A stretch of 64,000 bases of DNA from the NCBI GenBank assembly GCA_002102555.1, contig MCFL01000063.1:62001-126000 (forward strand), given 5' to 3'. The position numbers and the translations under genes are program-made. This document shows positions 23,501 through 33,680 of the stretch, piece by piece. Below the pieces are notes generated by a model. That model was not told where the DNA came from. It was given only the letters and a program-made list of their open reading frames with translations, and ran no database searches. The stretch comes from Catenaria anguillulae PL171 (Eukaryota; Blastocladiomycota; Blastocladiomycetes; Blastocladiales; Catenariaceae). The first letter of the stretch is position 1. Each line of letters starts with the position of its first letter.

Positions 23501-24013
23501 GCGCAAGACATGATGGACTCGCTCGCATCCCGCCACATTCAATTCACAGCCAACGCCAATCCGCCACATGCAAACATATTGGTCCCGGGCATTCTCATTG
23601 ACACGATCACACGGATCAACGTGGCCAAAATAGTGCGCCGCTTGCTCGCGCTTGGGGAAACGTGCGCCCAACCCGACGGGCTCATGACCATGTCGGTCGA
23701 GCTCCAGCACTTGCGCCAGGTGGCTGCGACGGGCGCGTATCAGATTGTGGCCATGATGACGGTGAGCCACTTTGATCCGGCATTGCCGCAGTCGACAAGC
23801 TTGGATATGGCGCAATTGGGCGTGTCGGCGGATGGCGGTGAGGGTGAGGGGGACTTGATGACGAGGGATACCAAATTTGCCAACATTGGGTTAACGTGGG
23901 CGGCGGTGCTCAAGATGGTGGAGAGGATGGGAGGTAAAGTGGAGCAAACGCGGGTGTCGATGCAGGCCGGACTGGTGGTTGTGGTGACGCTGCCGCTGCC
24001 CGTTGCGTTGTGA
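20578..24013 (+). CDS. CHASE-PAS membrane sensor with degenerate histidine-kinase core
   Basis: Four exons (20578-20866, 20932-21126, 21213-21402, 21472-24013; introns 65, 86 and 69 bp) sum exactly to 1071 codons plus stop. Transmembrane helix 1 (about residues 85-108; the first splice completes it) is followed by a CHASE-like extracellular domain (about 115-330; includes VVYNLAFFVIVPRVQQPDFE and FFGYNALSDPSRR). Helix 2 is at about 386-404. A PAS domain starts near 433 (AIIQAIPDGVVMLDEQGW) and is interrupted by acidic, Ser-rich and poly-Thr inserts, resuming at MRRKDGSVFIAQVTISN. The dimerisation helix near 776 reads KHQLLEFLVQCMLDPL, without the phospho-acceptor His, and the ATPase-like end (GLTWAAVLKMVERMGGKVEQ) lacks the N and G boxes. 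No receiver domain. Probably a ligand-binding pseudokinase. Confidence 0.85.
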
Positions 24014-24315
24014 TGTATTAATATGAAGGTGTGAGTGCATCATGTGCGTAAGGATCTTTCTTGTCATTGTCGGTATGTATATGTATATGTAGTTGCAGTA
24101 TCGCAACAGTGGGAACAGTGGGAAGAATTGCAAAAGCCAACGATGGAGCGCGTTGGCTCGGGTAAACTCTCACTCCTGCCAACTGCCAAGACGAAAAACT
24201 GCTCTAAGTACGTGGCAGCTCTTGAGAGAAAAATATTGACAAAACAAGCCGACGACCCCTTGGCACTTGGTCACACATGTACCATGTAATCACTCTTACT
24301 TGACGCAACTCAATA

Positions 24316-24352
24316 CCGCACCGTACCGTACCGTATCGTATCGTATCGTACC
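24316..24352. repeat. CGTAC/CGTAT pentamer tandem repeat
   Basis: About seven pentamer units ending four bases before the arrestin start codon, so in its 5' UTR. Confidence 0.9.
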
Positions 24353-24355
24353 ATC

Positions 24356-25645
24356 ATGTCTGCCCCCGCCGCCTTCTCGATTGTGCTCAAGCAGCACTCG
24401 TTCACGGCCGGCGACTTTGTGCAAGGCCACGTCGTCCTGCACACGACCGACGCCATCAACATTCGCGGACTCCGCATTGTGTGCAAGGGCTCGGTCCGCA
24501 CTCGCTTCTCCATCCAGGAGACTCGCAACCACAATCGCTCGTCCCACTCCCATTCGGGCTCCAGCGACAACTCTGGCAACGTCCACGGCCATGGCCACTC
24601 GCACTCGCACACGCACACGCACAGCACCACAGAGTCCCGCACCCTCACCTCCAAGAAATCCATCTTCCTCACAGAATCCACTCTGTGGGGAAACCCCGAC
24701 AAGGGCTTCTTTGTTGCCGGGTCGGACTTGCTCCCGGGCCAATACACTTTCCCCTTCTCGTTCCAACTACCCGCCGACGCCCCCTCGTCGTACGAATCGG
24801 ACCACGGCCGCATCCGCTACAAACTGAGGGCCTACCTGGACCGCCCCTGGAAGTCCGACTGGGTCACACATACCCGCTTCCATGTGGCCGGCCAGCTCGA
24901 CCCGCTCGTCTCCACCTCGTTTGCCAACACGCGCACGGCCGAGGCGTCAAAGCAAGTGTGCTGCTGGATCTGGAACCAAGGGTCGCTGCACGCGCGCCTC
25001 GATGTGGACCCCACCGTGATTGACCCGAGCGCTGGCGTGGGCATGGGCATGCCGTGGCCCCCACTCAGGGCCAATGTGTTTATCGACAATTGGTCGTCCC
25101 GCAAAGTCAAGGCCATCAAGGTGGCCCTGGTGCGCACCGATACATTCAAGGCCGAGGGGCATACAAAGTGTACCACAGTGACGCTGGCTCAGCAGACGCT
25201 TGGTGGCGAGTTGGCGCCAAAGACAACGGGGCATCAGTTTTCCACCGTGTTGCTGGATTCGCCGGGACCCGTGGCTAATGTCCCGAGCATTTTGAATGCA
25301 GATATTCTCAAGGTCGAGTACGCTGTGCACTTGTCCATGGGCGTGTCGTGGGCATGTCCGCTCAAGGTCAATTTGCCCGTGCTTGTGTGTCCATCAAGGT
25401 TGGCCGTGGTCGGCGTGCCAAGATCCATGATGAGTTATCATGATGTCGTTGGCGCAGGGGCCGCCTCGTCGTCGGCGCATCCTCCTCCCGCTCCGAGTGG
25501 CGTGTTGATTGATGTGCCACCGCCCGCGTACGAAGATGCGTTGCACAATGCGTCTTCGTCCTCGGCACATCCGCCGCCGCCGCCGCCCACGGGTGCTGGG
25601 GATTCGAGTACACAGCCACTTTTGGGGGGCGGCAAGCGTGGGTAG
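24356..25645 (+). CDS. Alpha-arrestin (ARRDC-like) with His-rich insert and PPxY-type motif
   Basis: Single exon, 429 residues. N-terminal arrestin fold: FSIVLKQHSFTAGDFVQGHV, then IRGLRIVCKGSVRTRF; the LLPGQYTFPFSFQLPADAPSS segment is the hallmark of the family. The C-terminal arrestin half covers about residues 215-345. The tail has DVPPPAYEDAL, a PPxY motif that in this family recruits Nedd4/Rsp5-type ubiquitin ligases to membrane transporters, and poly-Pro/Ser stretches. A loop near residues 60-95 is replaced by a His/Ser-rich run (HGHGHSHSHTHTH) that could bind metal. Role inferred: adaptor for ubiquitin-dependent endocytosis. Confidence 0.9.
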   Translation: MSAPAAFSIVLKQHSFTAGDFVQGHVVLHTTDAINIRGLRIVCKGSVRTRFSIQETRNHNRSSHSHSGSSDNSGNVHGHGHSHSHTHTHSTTESRTLTSKKSIFLTESTLWGNPDKGFFVAGSDLLPGQYTFPFSFQLPADAPSSYESDHGRIRYKLRAYLDRPWKSDWVTHTRFHVAGQLDPLVSTSFANTRTAEASKQVCCWIWNQGSLHARLDVDPTVIDPSAGVGMGMPWPPLRANVFIDNWSSRKVKAIKVALVRTDTFKAEGHTKCTTVTLAQQTLGGELAPKTTGHQFSTVLLDSPGPVANVPSILNADILKVEYAVHLSMGVSWACPLKVNLPVLVCPSRLAVVGVPRSMMSYHDVVGAGAASSSAHPPPAPSGVLIDVPPPAYEDALHNASSSSAHPPPPPPTGAGDSSTQPLLGGGKRG

Positions 25646-25911
25646 GGAAATCGGCTTGATTGATTTGATTCTGTCTTGTTGTTGTGGATACTCCCATGAG
25701 CTGATGCCATTTGTTGCTTTTGACATTCATGCACGCCGTTTCAGTTTCCGACGCTCGGGCACGTGTAAATATATACCGCCATATGTATTTACTTGCTTCA
25801 CTATTCTTTTTTTGTCAGTCAGCCGTGGCCACACGCTCGGCGATCGTTCATCATGTCTCACTGTCTCACGACGACAGACTCAAGTTGTCAGTCTCTCGCT
25901 TTCTCTCCCGC

Positions 25912-26693
25912 ATGAAAGTTAAGCACCTCAGGATAGAATCTCGATTACTCAACATGAACATTGCATACCTGCACGACGACGACGAGTCACTCCGCTGCCT
26001 CCCCTTCAACTGGGTCCTCGTCGACAACCCACACAACGGCGCTGCCTGCCTCGACCCTCACAATGAAGTATGGTTCTCTGGTTCTTCACATTTCGTTCCA
26101 CTCAACTGACACCCCCCCCCCAAGAAAAAAAACAGCGCATCTACCCAGAAATCGACGCAGCCTATATACTGCAGTCGCCCGAATGGTTTGATCTCGTCAG
26201 CCGCTCAACCGCCACTCGCATTCACGCCCACCCGTCCAACCTGACCTTGGGGCCCGAGCACCAAGCCGAAGACCGCGACTCGCGCGACATGGTGCTGGCA
26301 AACCCCGGCCCCCTTGGCCAGAGTCTGGCGCTTGCCCAGTGGACAGACTTGTTTTCGCGGCTGCCGCCGGCAGTTGGATCGCTGAGGTGGATGATCATGG
26401 CCGAGTTGCAGGATAACTTTGAGCTGATTCGCAAAAAGTACAAGCAGTGGGAACGCAGGGTGAGGCGGGCAGAGGACAGGCAGTACAAAGCAGTAGCAGA
26501 TGTACCGTTGTCGCCTTCACCGATGATGACGAGGATGGCGATGACCAAGAGGCCAAAAGGAGCTCTATGGAATGGAACTCAATGTAAGGATACCGGCGAC
26601 AGGGAAGCCTTCTTGAATAATGGGCTTGATTATTGTATCTGTGCAGTCTCTCCTTCTGTACTTTACCTGCCTGTTGTTGTTTTCCTTTGCTAA
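25912..26693 (+). CDS. Orphan protein P1, paralogue of the gene at 30224
   Basis: Exons about 25912-26067 and 26136-26693, split by a 68-bp intron that contains a C10 and an A8 run. The homologous core is LHDDDESLRCLPFNWVLVDN, then after the splice RIYPEIDAAYILQSPEWFDL and VSRST; the second paralogue has the same order and the same splice point. The start is uncertain: the frame is open further upstream, and the ATG at 25912 is the best placed. The last ~35 residues may be intron read-through, since a GTAAGG donor at 26585 and a CAG at 26646 could remove them. No known domain. Confidence 0.55.
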
Positions 26694-26846
26694 ACAACTC
26701 TGCTAGTAACTATGCGAGGAACCTGGGTTGCCGATCCAACTCTTCGATGGCACCTTGGCTCCAATTTGTTTTGTGGCGGAGCTTCAAAGCACTCGCACTT
26801 CCCTCGCTGTCGATACAATGCAAGTCGAGCATGCTAAGGACTAGAA

Positions 26847-29812
26847 ATGAATGAATCAGCAGCAACCAGCGCACCAAAGCTCTCTCCGGACCTCTTTGGC
26901 CTGTACAAGCAATACAAGCGGGACACGAGCTGCCTGGCAACCTGGCTTGTCAATACATCCCATTCGCTCGGATACTCCGCAACACTGCCCGATGATGCCG
27001 CTCCGCCATCCAACCCTCAACTTGCAAGCGCCAAAGCACCTCGGCTAAAAGGAAAGGCTCGAAAAGACGCCCAAAAGAACCGACCTGAGCATGCTCCGTC
27101 ATCGTCATCACCCCACTCATCCTCGTCCACATGCAAGGACAAATCACACGGTTCCACGGACATTCCCACAACGTCCATCAACGGCAATCAATTCGTCGAC
27201 TTTGCGCAATTCATTAGCAATACCGAGCCCGCCATCACTGTTCCCACCCGCGTGCTGAACTGGGCATGCCGTGCGATTCGCGGCCGCCAAGTGTGCGGTG
27301 ATTGGTTTCGCGACCGCACGGGATCCGAGTCAAGCGAGGATGACACGCTGGCCAAGAGCAACCGGGCGCACGATCATTTCACGGCCCTATTGGAGCAAGT
27401 GGTCGTGATTCTGGCGCCACGTGTTGCGTCGGCAAAGGCTGCGATGCGGTCGCCGCAGTCGACGCCATTGACGGGCGTTGAGCTGCTCGAAAGCCGATTT
27501 GCGGCATTGGACATGGACGCCCAACAGACCGCTCCTGGAGGTGATGCCATGAGCGAGGACGAAGGTGATGATTGGGACGTGGTTTATGGTTTGGTTCAAG
27601 AGACGCTCGCGAGCAAATCGCACGGCGCTGATAAGCGGGGGAAGGACAAGCGGGCACGGATACCAGTGAGCTTTGGGAATGGGCGTGTCAGGTACCGCGT
27701 GGAGGACGAGGAGGTCAAGGAATGGGACTTTATTCTCGAGCTCAGCAACCACCTCCACGATGCTCTTGAAATCGTCGCCTTCATCAAGGAACACTGGGTG
27801 AAGTATTTCGATCAAAGTGACATGTCTCTCGAGGCCGCCAGCATTACCACTCTTGTTGGCCTCGACAGGCTTCGCGACTTGCACAACAAAATGATGGAGC
27901 TGTTTCCTGCGTTGATGCCCCACCATCTCAAGTATGGGCGAATCGTCACTCTGTGCGTTCGGGTCAAATTGCACGGGTTTGAACCAGAAACCGTTTCGCC
28001 TGCATATTTTACCAGCGAGGCCAGCAAGGAACAGAACGAGTCAAAGAATTTTTCGTATCTGGACATGGTTGACGTGATTGAGCCGTTGCGTGCAGCGATT
28101 CACCGTGGACACGTTGAAAGGCCGCCACCAGTGACGCAGGCGCCATCATGTACTGCCCCGTTCCCATACACGGATTCTTTGGATGAGATCGTGGCAGCTT
28201 TTCGCACGGTCCTGACCCGTTTGTACCTCGATTACCGCGCATTGGAAGCGCAACCGGCGTTTTGTCATTTTGGGTACTACACACCTTTGCCAACCATACC
28301 TGTTACTCTCATTGATTTTTTCCTGCTGACTGTTGGTGATGATGTTGGTCCAGATACCTTACCTGTGTTCCAAATCACCTCATGGACGCTTTCAAAACTC
28401 TCGAAACCCTTCCGCCCACGGATCCACTTCCTCTCAACACCCTCATCACGTTGCTCGTCTACTTGATGATCTATGAGCAAAAGAAGCTCAAGGACCAGCC
28501 CATTCAAGTCTTTCGAATGATCTATACCGATTTTTTCCATGCCCTCGCCCCGCATTTGCACGCCCTCCGCCAATACACCCAATATGCCGACGTACCGCGC
28601 ACGAGCAAAATGTGGGATCGTGAGACGACCGACCTTCAAGCCTACATGTACGAGTTCCTCTTCCTATGGCTTGCGCTCAGCGAAAAGGACGCCGTCCGGA
28701 TCACCAATTGTTCGCCTTTGCTTTACCGACAATTTTGGAACGTGTTTCTATGCGACCCATGTATTGCCGGATTGCTCATCGCGCGCGCAAACGCAATCAT
28801 GCGCCAAGCTTCCCTGCGGATTGCGGATTCGTGGCAAAGTGTGATTTATGCGGCGTATGTGTATCAGGCGGGCAAGTTGGCTGGGTTGGACGGTGGGAAT
28901 CCAGGCGCCGCTCAACATGGCGGTCGTGGCAGCGGCAGTCACGGTGGTGGTGGAGTCGGTGATCCGACGACCTCTTGGTGGCCGCTCATGGATGACTTTA
29001 TTCGATTAGCAGGGGCTGACCGCGTCTTTTTCGGCCGCGAGCCCACCTCAATGCGGGAGGCATGGACAAGTTTGAATTTGACATTTGGCGACTCGGGGAC
29101 CGACTTTGTCTTGTGGCATCGCAACCGTGCGAACCATGGCGAGCCGCAAACGGTTTCTAGTAGCGGATCACATGGACGGCACCGCCGTCACGGCCTCCGA
29201 CTCAACCCTGGCCAATCCAAGGTTCCGCAACCAGGCGCGTGCAAGGACGAGTTGCACAATGGAAAAGTGACTGTATGCGGATTGTTGAATGCCGAGCCCG
29301 GGATGTCCACTCCTCCCTTGCACGCAAGTCGCCTCATGCAACGTTTGATTACCAACGCGCCGTTGACCCAACAGGCGTTACACGAGCAGTGGCTGATTAA
29401 TGGGCGCACTGTCGTGGATCGATTCAGAGCGGAGTACACCGAGGCCGTCCGCAAAGGGATTTCGGTCAACGTGTCTGTCTTGCAGTCGATCTCCTTTCTC
29501 CTCTTGCACCAGTATACTCCAATGATGGGGTTCAACCTGCTTCTCTTACATGTCCAATCGGTCCGCGTTCTCGCCAAGATGCGCGAAATGGTGTTGGATC
29601 AAGGCAGGTTGACCATGCTAGATGTGTCGTGCGACTGCTGTCGGCGGCAGGATGACCGGTTGCCGTCAATGGCATGGAATCTGATTCGCACGCTTGGCGG
29701 AGACGAGGTCACCAAGCCGATGTTGGGTCCCATTCGGATTGCACAAGAGAAGAAGGCAGCGGTGGAAATGTTGCAAGAGATCAAGGAGTTTGTCGAGACG
29801 GAGTTTGTGTGA
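26847..29812 (+). CDS. DUF6604-like fungal protein
   Basis: Exons 26847-28273 and 28354-29812 (80-bp intron, GTACTA to TCCAG) give 961 residues in a continuous frame; the join reads FCHFGYLTCVPNHLMDAF. The N-terminus, LFGLYKQYKRDTSCLATWLV, matches the start of DUF6604, a domain of large fungal proteins of unknown function; a Ser/Lys-rich linker (residues 50-105) splits it, as is usual. The rest is helical with no enzyme motifs seen. The gene is tightly packed (153 bp after P1, 411 bp before P2, same strand), so the trio may be co-regulated or co-evolving. Function unknown. Confidence 0.75.
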
Positions 29813-30223
29813 GCTTTCCCACTGTACTAGTCTGTATTCATGTAGACAATGAAACCTTCCCATAGCTGTACTCGACAAGTCGTGAGTGGTGAGTGGGAAA
29901 AGGCGAGGCTGTCGGCAGGGGTACTAAATCTACGGTCGGTCGACGTCGCGATCGTGAAGACGGATCGACGACCACTGACTGTCTCGCAGACGATAATGTT
30001 GAACGATCCAGCTTACTCGCTTCGCCTTTAGTGTCCGCAACCCTGCCCTCAATGCAATTTAATTGGACAGCCGCCTGTATGCCTTGGTCTGCCCGCCGAA
30101 TAGATCATCCACAGCGTCAGTTGCGCCGTCCGACATCGGCATTCCCACAAGTACCAACACCGGCCGGTCCATCTCGCCGTTACCAGCTCTTTCCCTTCAA
30201 CTTCCACAGCCGCAACCACTCTG
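29813..30223. other. Intergenic region between DUF6604-like gene and P2
   Basis: About 410 bp; no gene, RNA or repeat seen. A TGTATTCATGTAGACAATG stretch follows the stop codon and might mark the 3' end. Confidence 0.35.
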
Positions 30224-30937
30224 ATGGCCGACTTCGAACTGCCACGGCCTGTGATACAAGCTGCTGCAGCCCTGCTCGCGCCACTGCACGATCGCCAAGA
30301 GCAGCATCCGGACCCGTACATTGTCCACGACGATTATGACGAGCCCCTGCGCTTTCTCCCATTTGTGTGGCGGCTGATTGACGACTTTGGTGACCAGTCG
30401 CAACTGACAGACCCAAGTAGAGTACGTCATTTCATTGCCAGTACTGCTCTTGGGGCATTGTCTGTCCTGACGGTTTACCATCATGGTTCATTTCGTTGTA
30501 TCTTTCAGATCGTCCAACCCGACGTTGACATGGGCTTCATCATTCGCACGCCAGAATGGGGCGACCTCGTCAGCCGCTCCACACTTGAATCGATTGAATC
30601 ACATCCGGCCAATTTGCCCGTCGGATTGCTCGCGGCGGCCGATTATAACCTGATCCTCGAAATTGGCGAGCGGTGGGGTGACGGCGATTTGACCTATGTG
30701 GATTGGCGCCGAGTGTCGTTTGCCATCCCGAATCCGATTCCAGCTTGGCATCCCGGTGATGATCGGGAGCATGAGTTGGCAGCGCGAAGCGGCGGTTGGG
30801 CGCGGGTGCCGTTTGGGTCAACGTGTCCGTTGTTCTACATCCTTATGACGTCCCTCTCGCCGGTCCTGCGGTTGGCTCACACCGCTACTTGCCCCTGTCA
30901 CAGTAACGGATCCGGAGAGCTTCTTGAACCTGACTGA
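30224..30937 (+). CDS. Orphan protein P2, paralogue of the gene at 25912
   Basis: Exons 30224-30421 and 30509-30937. The 87-bp intron (GTACGT to TTCAG) is a multiple of three without a stop, so the frame looks unbroken; homology with P1 and the splice motifs show it is an intron. Spliced product about 208 residues. The core reads IVHDDYDEPLRFLPFVWRLI, then IVQPDVDMGFIIRTPEWGDL and VSRST, aligned with P1 over about 65 residues; C-termini differ. No known domain. Flanks the DUF6604-like gene on the other side. Confidence 0.6.
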   Translation: MADFELPRPVIQAAAALLAPLHDRQEQHPDPYIVHDDYDEPLRFLPFVWRLIDDFGDQSQLTDPSRVRHFIASTALGALSVLTVYHHGSFRCIFQIVQPDVDMGFIIRTPEWGDLVSRSTLESIESHPANLPVGLLAAADYNLILEIGERWGDGDLTYVDWRRVSFAIPNPIPAWHPGDDREHELAARSGGWARVPFGSTCPLFYILMTSLSPVLRLAHTATCPCHSNGSGELLEPD

Positions 30938-31167
30938 GGTCTGTGTCTATCTTGACGTGGAACAGCAACAGCCGCGAGAAGTGATTTGGGGCAGGTTGTC
31001 ACCATACCCTCGGTTCGTTGTCTTCTTGTGCCGCGAATGCGACCTTGTAGAACCGAGTGCCGTTGACAGAGCGCTCGTTGACAATGGTAGAGACCTTGTA
31101 TGTGCGTTGGAGGTGGGCCAGGGCCGGCTCTTGATGGACGGAATGGGGCATTGGCCCCGCCCACGCC

Positions 31168-32958
31168 ATGATCAGCGATGCCGTCGCTTTTTCTTCATTT
31201 TCCTTTCTGCCTTCCTACTATGCACAGCCACTCACCTTGCTTGACTCCGTCTCCCGTTTCTTCCTGCACTTGCACCCATCCAGCCCTCCAAAAAAGATTG
31301 ACAGTTCGTTTCTTTTCTTTCTCATATCCTTTCTTTTCGCGCCCGCCACAATCTGCTGCCGTTTTTTGCTCACCAAGATCATCTCGCTTTGCCCACTTCC
31401 AGTGAAACTCATCCACCCGCTCGTGCGCTCTCTGCAATGCGCCGACAACTACCTTGCCGATATTCAAGACCTTCGCATCCACCAATCCATTGCCGCTCAC
31501 ATGCGCAACGGCCAACTGCCCACAGTCGACCCACAATGGGTCAACGACATGCTTGCTCCCAACTCAACGTACTTGGCTTCATGGCACCAACAAATCGTCA
31601 ACCGACTTCGATACTCGCTCGCTGGATTCCGCGAGGTTTACACCATGCTCATGGACGGCAAAAACAAGAAGAAGGCCAAGACGGCAAGGACGTGGGGTCG
31701 GAAGCGGCAGCGCAAGGATTACGAGGCGGCCATCGCCAACGTGGATCAATCTATTCGTCAGACCGGGGCCAACCAAGGATTGCAGCAAGTGCTTTGGGCC
31801 CAGCGGCAAGACCTATTGGCTAGGATGGCCGCGCTCGAGCGTGAGTGGGCACAGGAGGATGCCGAGATTCAAGCCCGTGCGGATTACGAAAAGCGCCGAC
31901 AGCTACTTGCCGGCCCCGGTGGTGTCATGACACGACCGCAGCTGTATCCATTGCGGATGGCCCAAAAAGCCGAAACACAGCATCAAGCACAGATACGGAG
32001 GGGGCGAAACGAGCATGTGATGGCGCTCTTGGATGCTGCGTGGCAAGCACAACTCGCCGAGGAGCAACAAGCGGCCATGCAACGTCGACTTGCTCAGCAG
32101 CAAGAGGAGGAGCAGCTTCGCCGGCAATGGGCCGCTGACGAGGAGCACCGGCGGTTGCTCGCACAGCAGGAAGCGGCTCGGCGCCATTACGAAGCTGAAC
32201 AGCGGGAGGCAGCGCGGCAGCGCCAGCTCGATTTGCAGCAGCAAGAAGCAGCCCGCCAACGGCGACTCCTGTTGGAACAGCAAGAGGCGGCACAGCGGCG
32301 ACGCCGTGAACTGGAGCAGCAGGAGGCGGAGAGGCGGCGGCTTGAATTGGAGCAACAGCAGGCGGAGCGACGGCACCGTGAATGGGAGCAGCAAGAAGCG
32401 GAGCGGCGCCGCCAAGCCGAAGCACTCCGCCAGCGGGAGGTTGCACGCCAACATCCTGATCAGCGCCAACAACCGCAACGTCTAGCTGCAGCAACGACGG
32501 CCCATTCGACTCAACCGAGTATTCGCCTTCCGACCCCACCTGCCCTTCACCGCCCTGACCGCGACCGTGACGCTTACCGTGTCCGCGCATCATTGAAAGC
32601 TGCAGTCCAAGCCGAATTCCCGCTCGTGCTGCCACGGGCTCGCGCCCGTATTCCGCGCCTGCTCCCTGATTCGCCCGCGACCCGCAACCGCACGTCTTCT
32701 CCAACTCGATCCCCCTCCACATCGGCGCCAAACCAATCACTCATTCACACGGATCCTGGCGCATGGTTGCGCGAATTGACGCGAGATGCCGATCGAGTGA
32801 CGCGAATGGTCCGCTCTGCAACTGAGTCGGTTCAGAGGCGTGCATGGCAATGGCTGCGTGACGATGGAACCAAAAAGACGTGGCGAAAGCAGGTGGCTTG
32901 TAGGGAAATAGCCTCGGACGAGGAGGAAGAGGAAGAGGAGTATTACTACGACGACTGA
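31168..32958 (+). CDS. Gln/Glu/Arg-rich coiled-coil protein
   Basis: Frame of 596 codons. Residues ~85-230 are helical (HPLVRSLQCADNYLADIQDL and onward), followed by a long charged coiled coil (about 280-430) built of repeated QQEAERRR-type heptads, a Pro/Arg-rich region and a very acidic Tyr-containing end (EEEEEEEYYYDD). The first ~85 residues are hydrophobic and pyrimidine-encoded and end in a good acceptor-like CTTCCAG near 31401, so the true start may lie in an upstream exon or at a later Met (31501). No catalytic domain seen. Confidence 0.6.
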   Translation: MISDAVAFSSFSFLPSYYAQPLTLLDSVSRFFLHLHPSSPPKKIDSSFLFFLISFLFAPATICCRFLLTKIISLCPLPVKLIHPLVRSLQCADNYLADIQDLRIHQSIAAHMRNGQLPTVDPQWVNDMLAPNSTYLASWHQQIVNRLRYSLAGFREVYTMLMDGKNKKKAKTARTWGRKRQRKDYEAAIANVDQSIRQTGANQGLQQVLWAQRQDLLARMAALEREWAQEDAEIQARADYEKRRQLLAGPGGVMTRPQLYPLRMAQKAETQHQAQIRRGRNEHVMALLDAAWQAQLAEEQQAAMQRRLAQQQEEEQLRRQWAADEEHRRLLAQQEAARRHYEAEQREAARQRQLDLQQQEAARQRRLLLEQQEAAQRRRRELEQQEAERRRLELEQQQAERRHREWEQQEAERRRQAEALRQREVARQHPDQRQQPQRLAAATTAHSTQPSIRLPTPPALHRPDRDRDAYRVRASLKAAVQAEFPLVLPRARARIPRLLPDSPATRNRTSSPTRSPSTSAPNQSLIHTDPGAWLRELTRDADRVTRMVRSATESVQRRAWQWLRDDGTKKTWRKQVACREIASDEEEEEEEYYYDD

Positions 32959-33680
32959 GATCAACGTTGTGTTGCATTCCACTTTTATGTTCTCATTGAT
33001 CTTGCTTGCAACGGCCATACTTTCTGCAATTTGGCATGAAACCGCACTTTTTGTGACACATCAAGCTCGGTCCTTGCTCGTACCATTTGCTCACGACAGC
33101 TTGTTCACTTGCCCGCCTTTTCACTTCAGAGCTACGTAGTTGTCCGCCCTCCCGACTCGTGCGGGTCTTCTTACCCATTCCCTTGAGTCAAGGCGAATCG
33201 TCCACAAGTAATAGTGGGTTTCAAAGTTGCTGGATCGGCCATTGGGTTCGGCATCGGATCGGCATGGAAAGAGCCAATGAAATTGAGTACCCCATTGGGA
33301 CGGCATTGGCTGGTTCAGCGGATTAAATGCGGGGAGGATCGATTACTGCCCATGAGTCACAACGAAGGATTATTCACTCAGGCATGGTTGTGGTGAGAAC
33401 AGAAGGTGTAGAAACATGACAAGCACGTTGGTGGGATGCACCCGAATCCAAATAAACTCATGTGCACTGATACAAGACGACACAGCGGGACACAGAAGCA
33501 GAAAGTCACACAAAGAGCGTCAAGGAGCGCCCTACTCTTCGGCGTCGCCATGGTCGTGCAACCCGGCACCAGCCTCACTCTTCCACTCCAGGGCCTTGCG
33601 AAACTTGCTCTCATGCTCCGTAACCTTATTGATCACTGCACCCTTGTTGCGCTCGAGGCCGAGATCGGCGAGGCGGTCCG
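32959..33680. other. Intergenic region before the LINE debris
   Basis: About 720 bp. No supported gene; the minus-strand frame reaching 33532 is the tail of the degraded LINE reading frame. Confidence 0.35.

Noticed and set aside
30924-31244. Extra exon linking P2 with the coiled-coil gene
   Set aside because: No good splice sites in matching phase, and the frame content is not protein-like.
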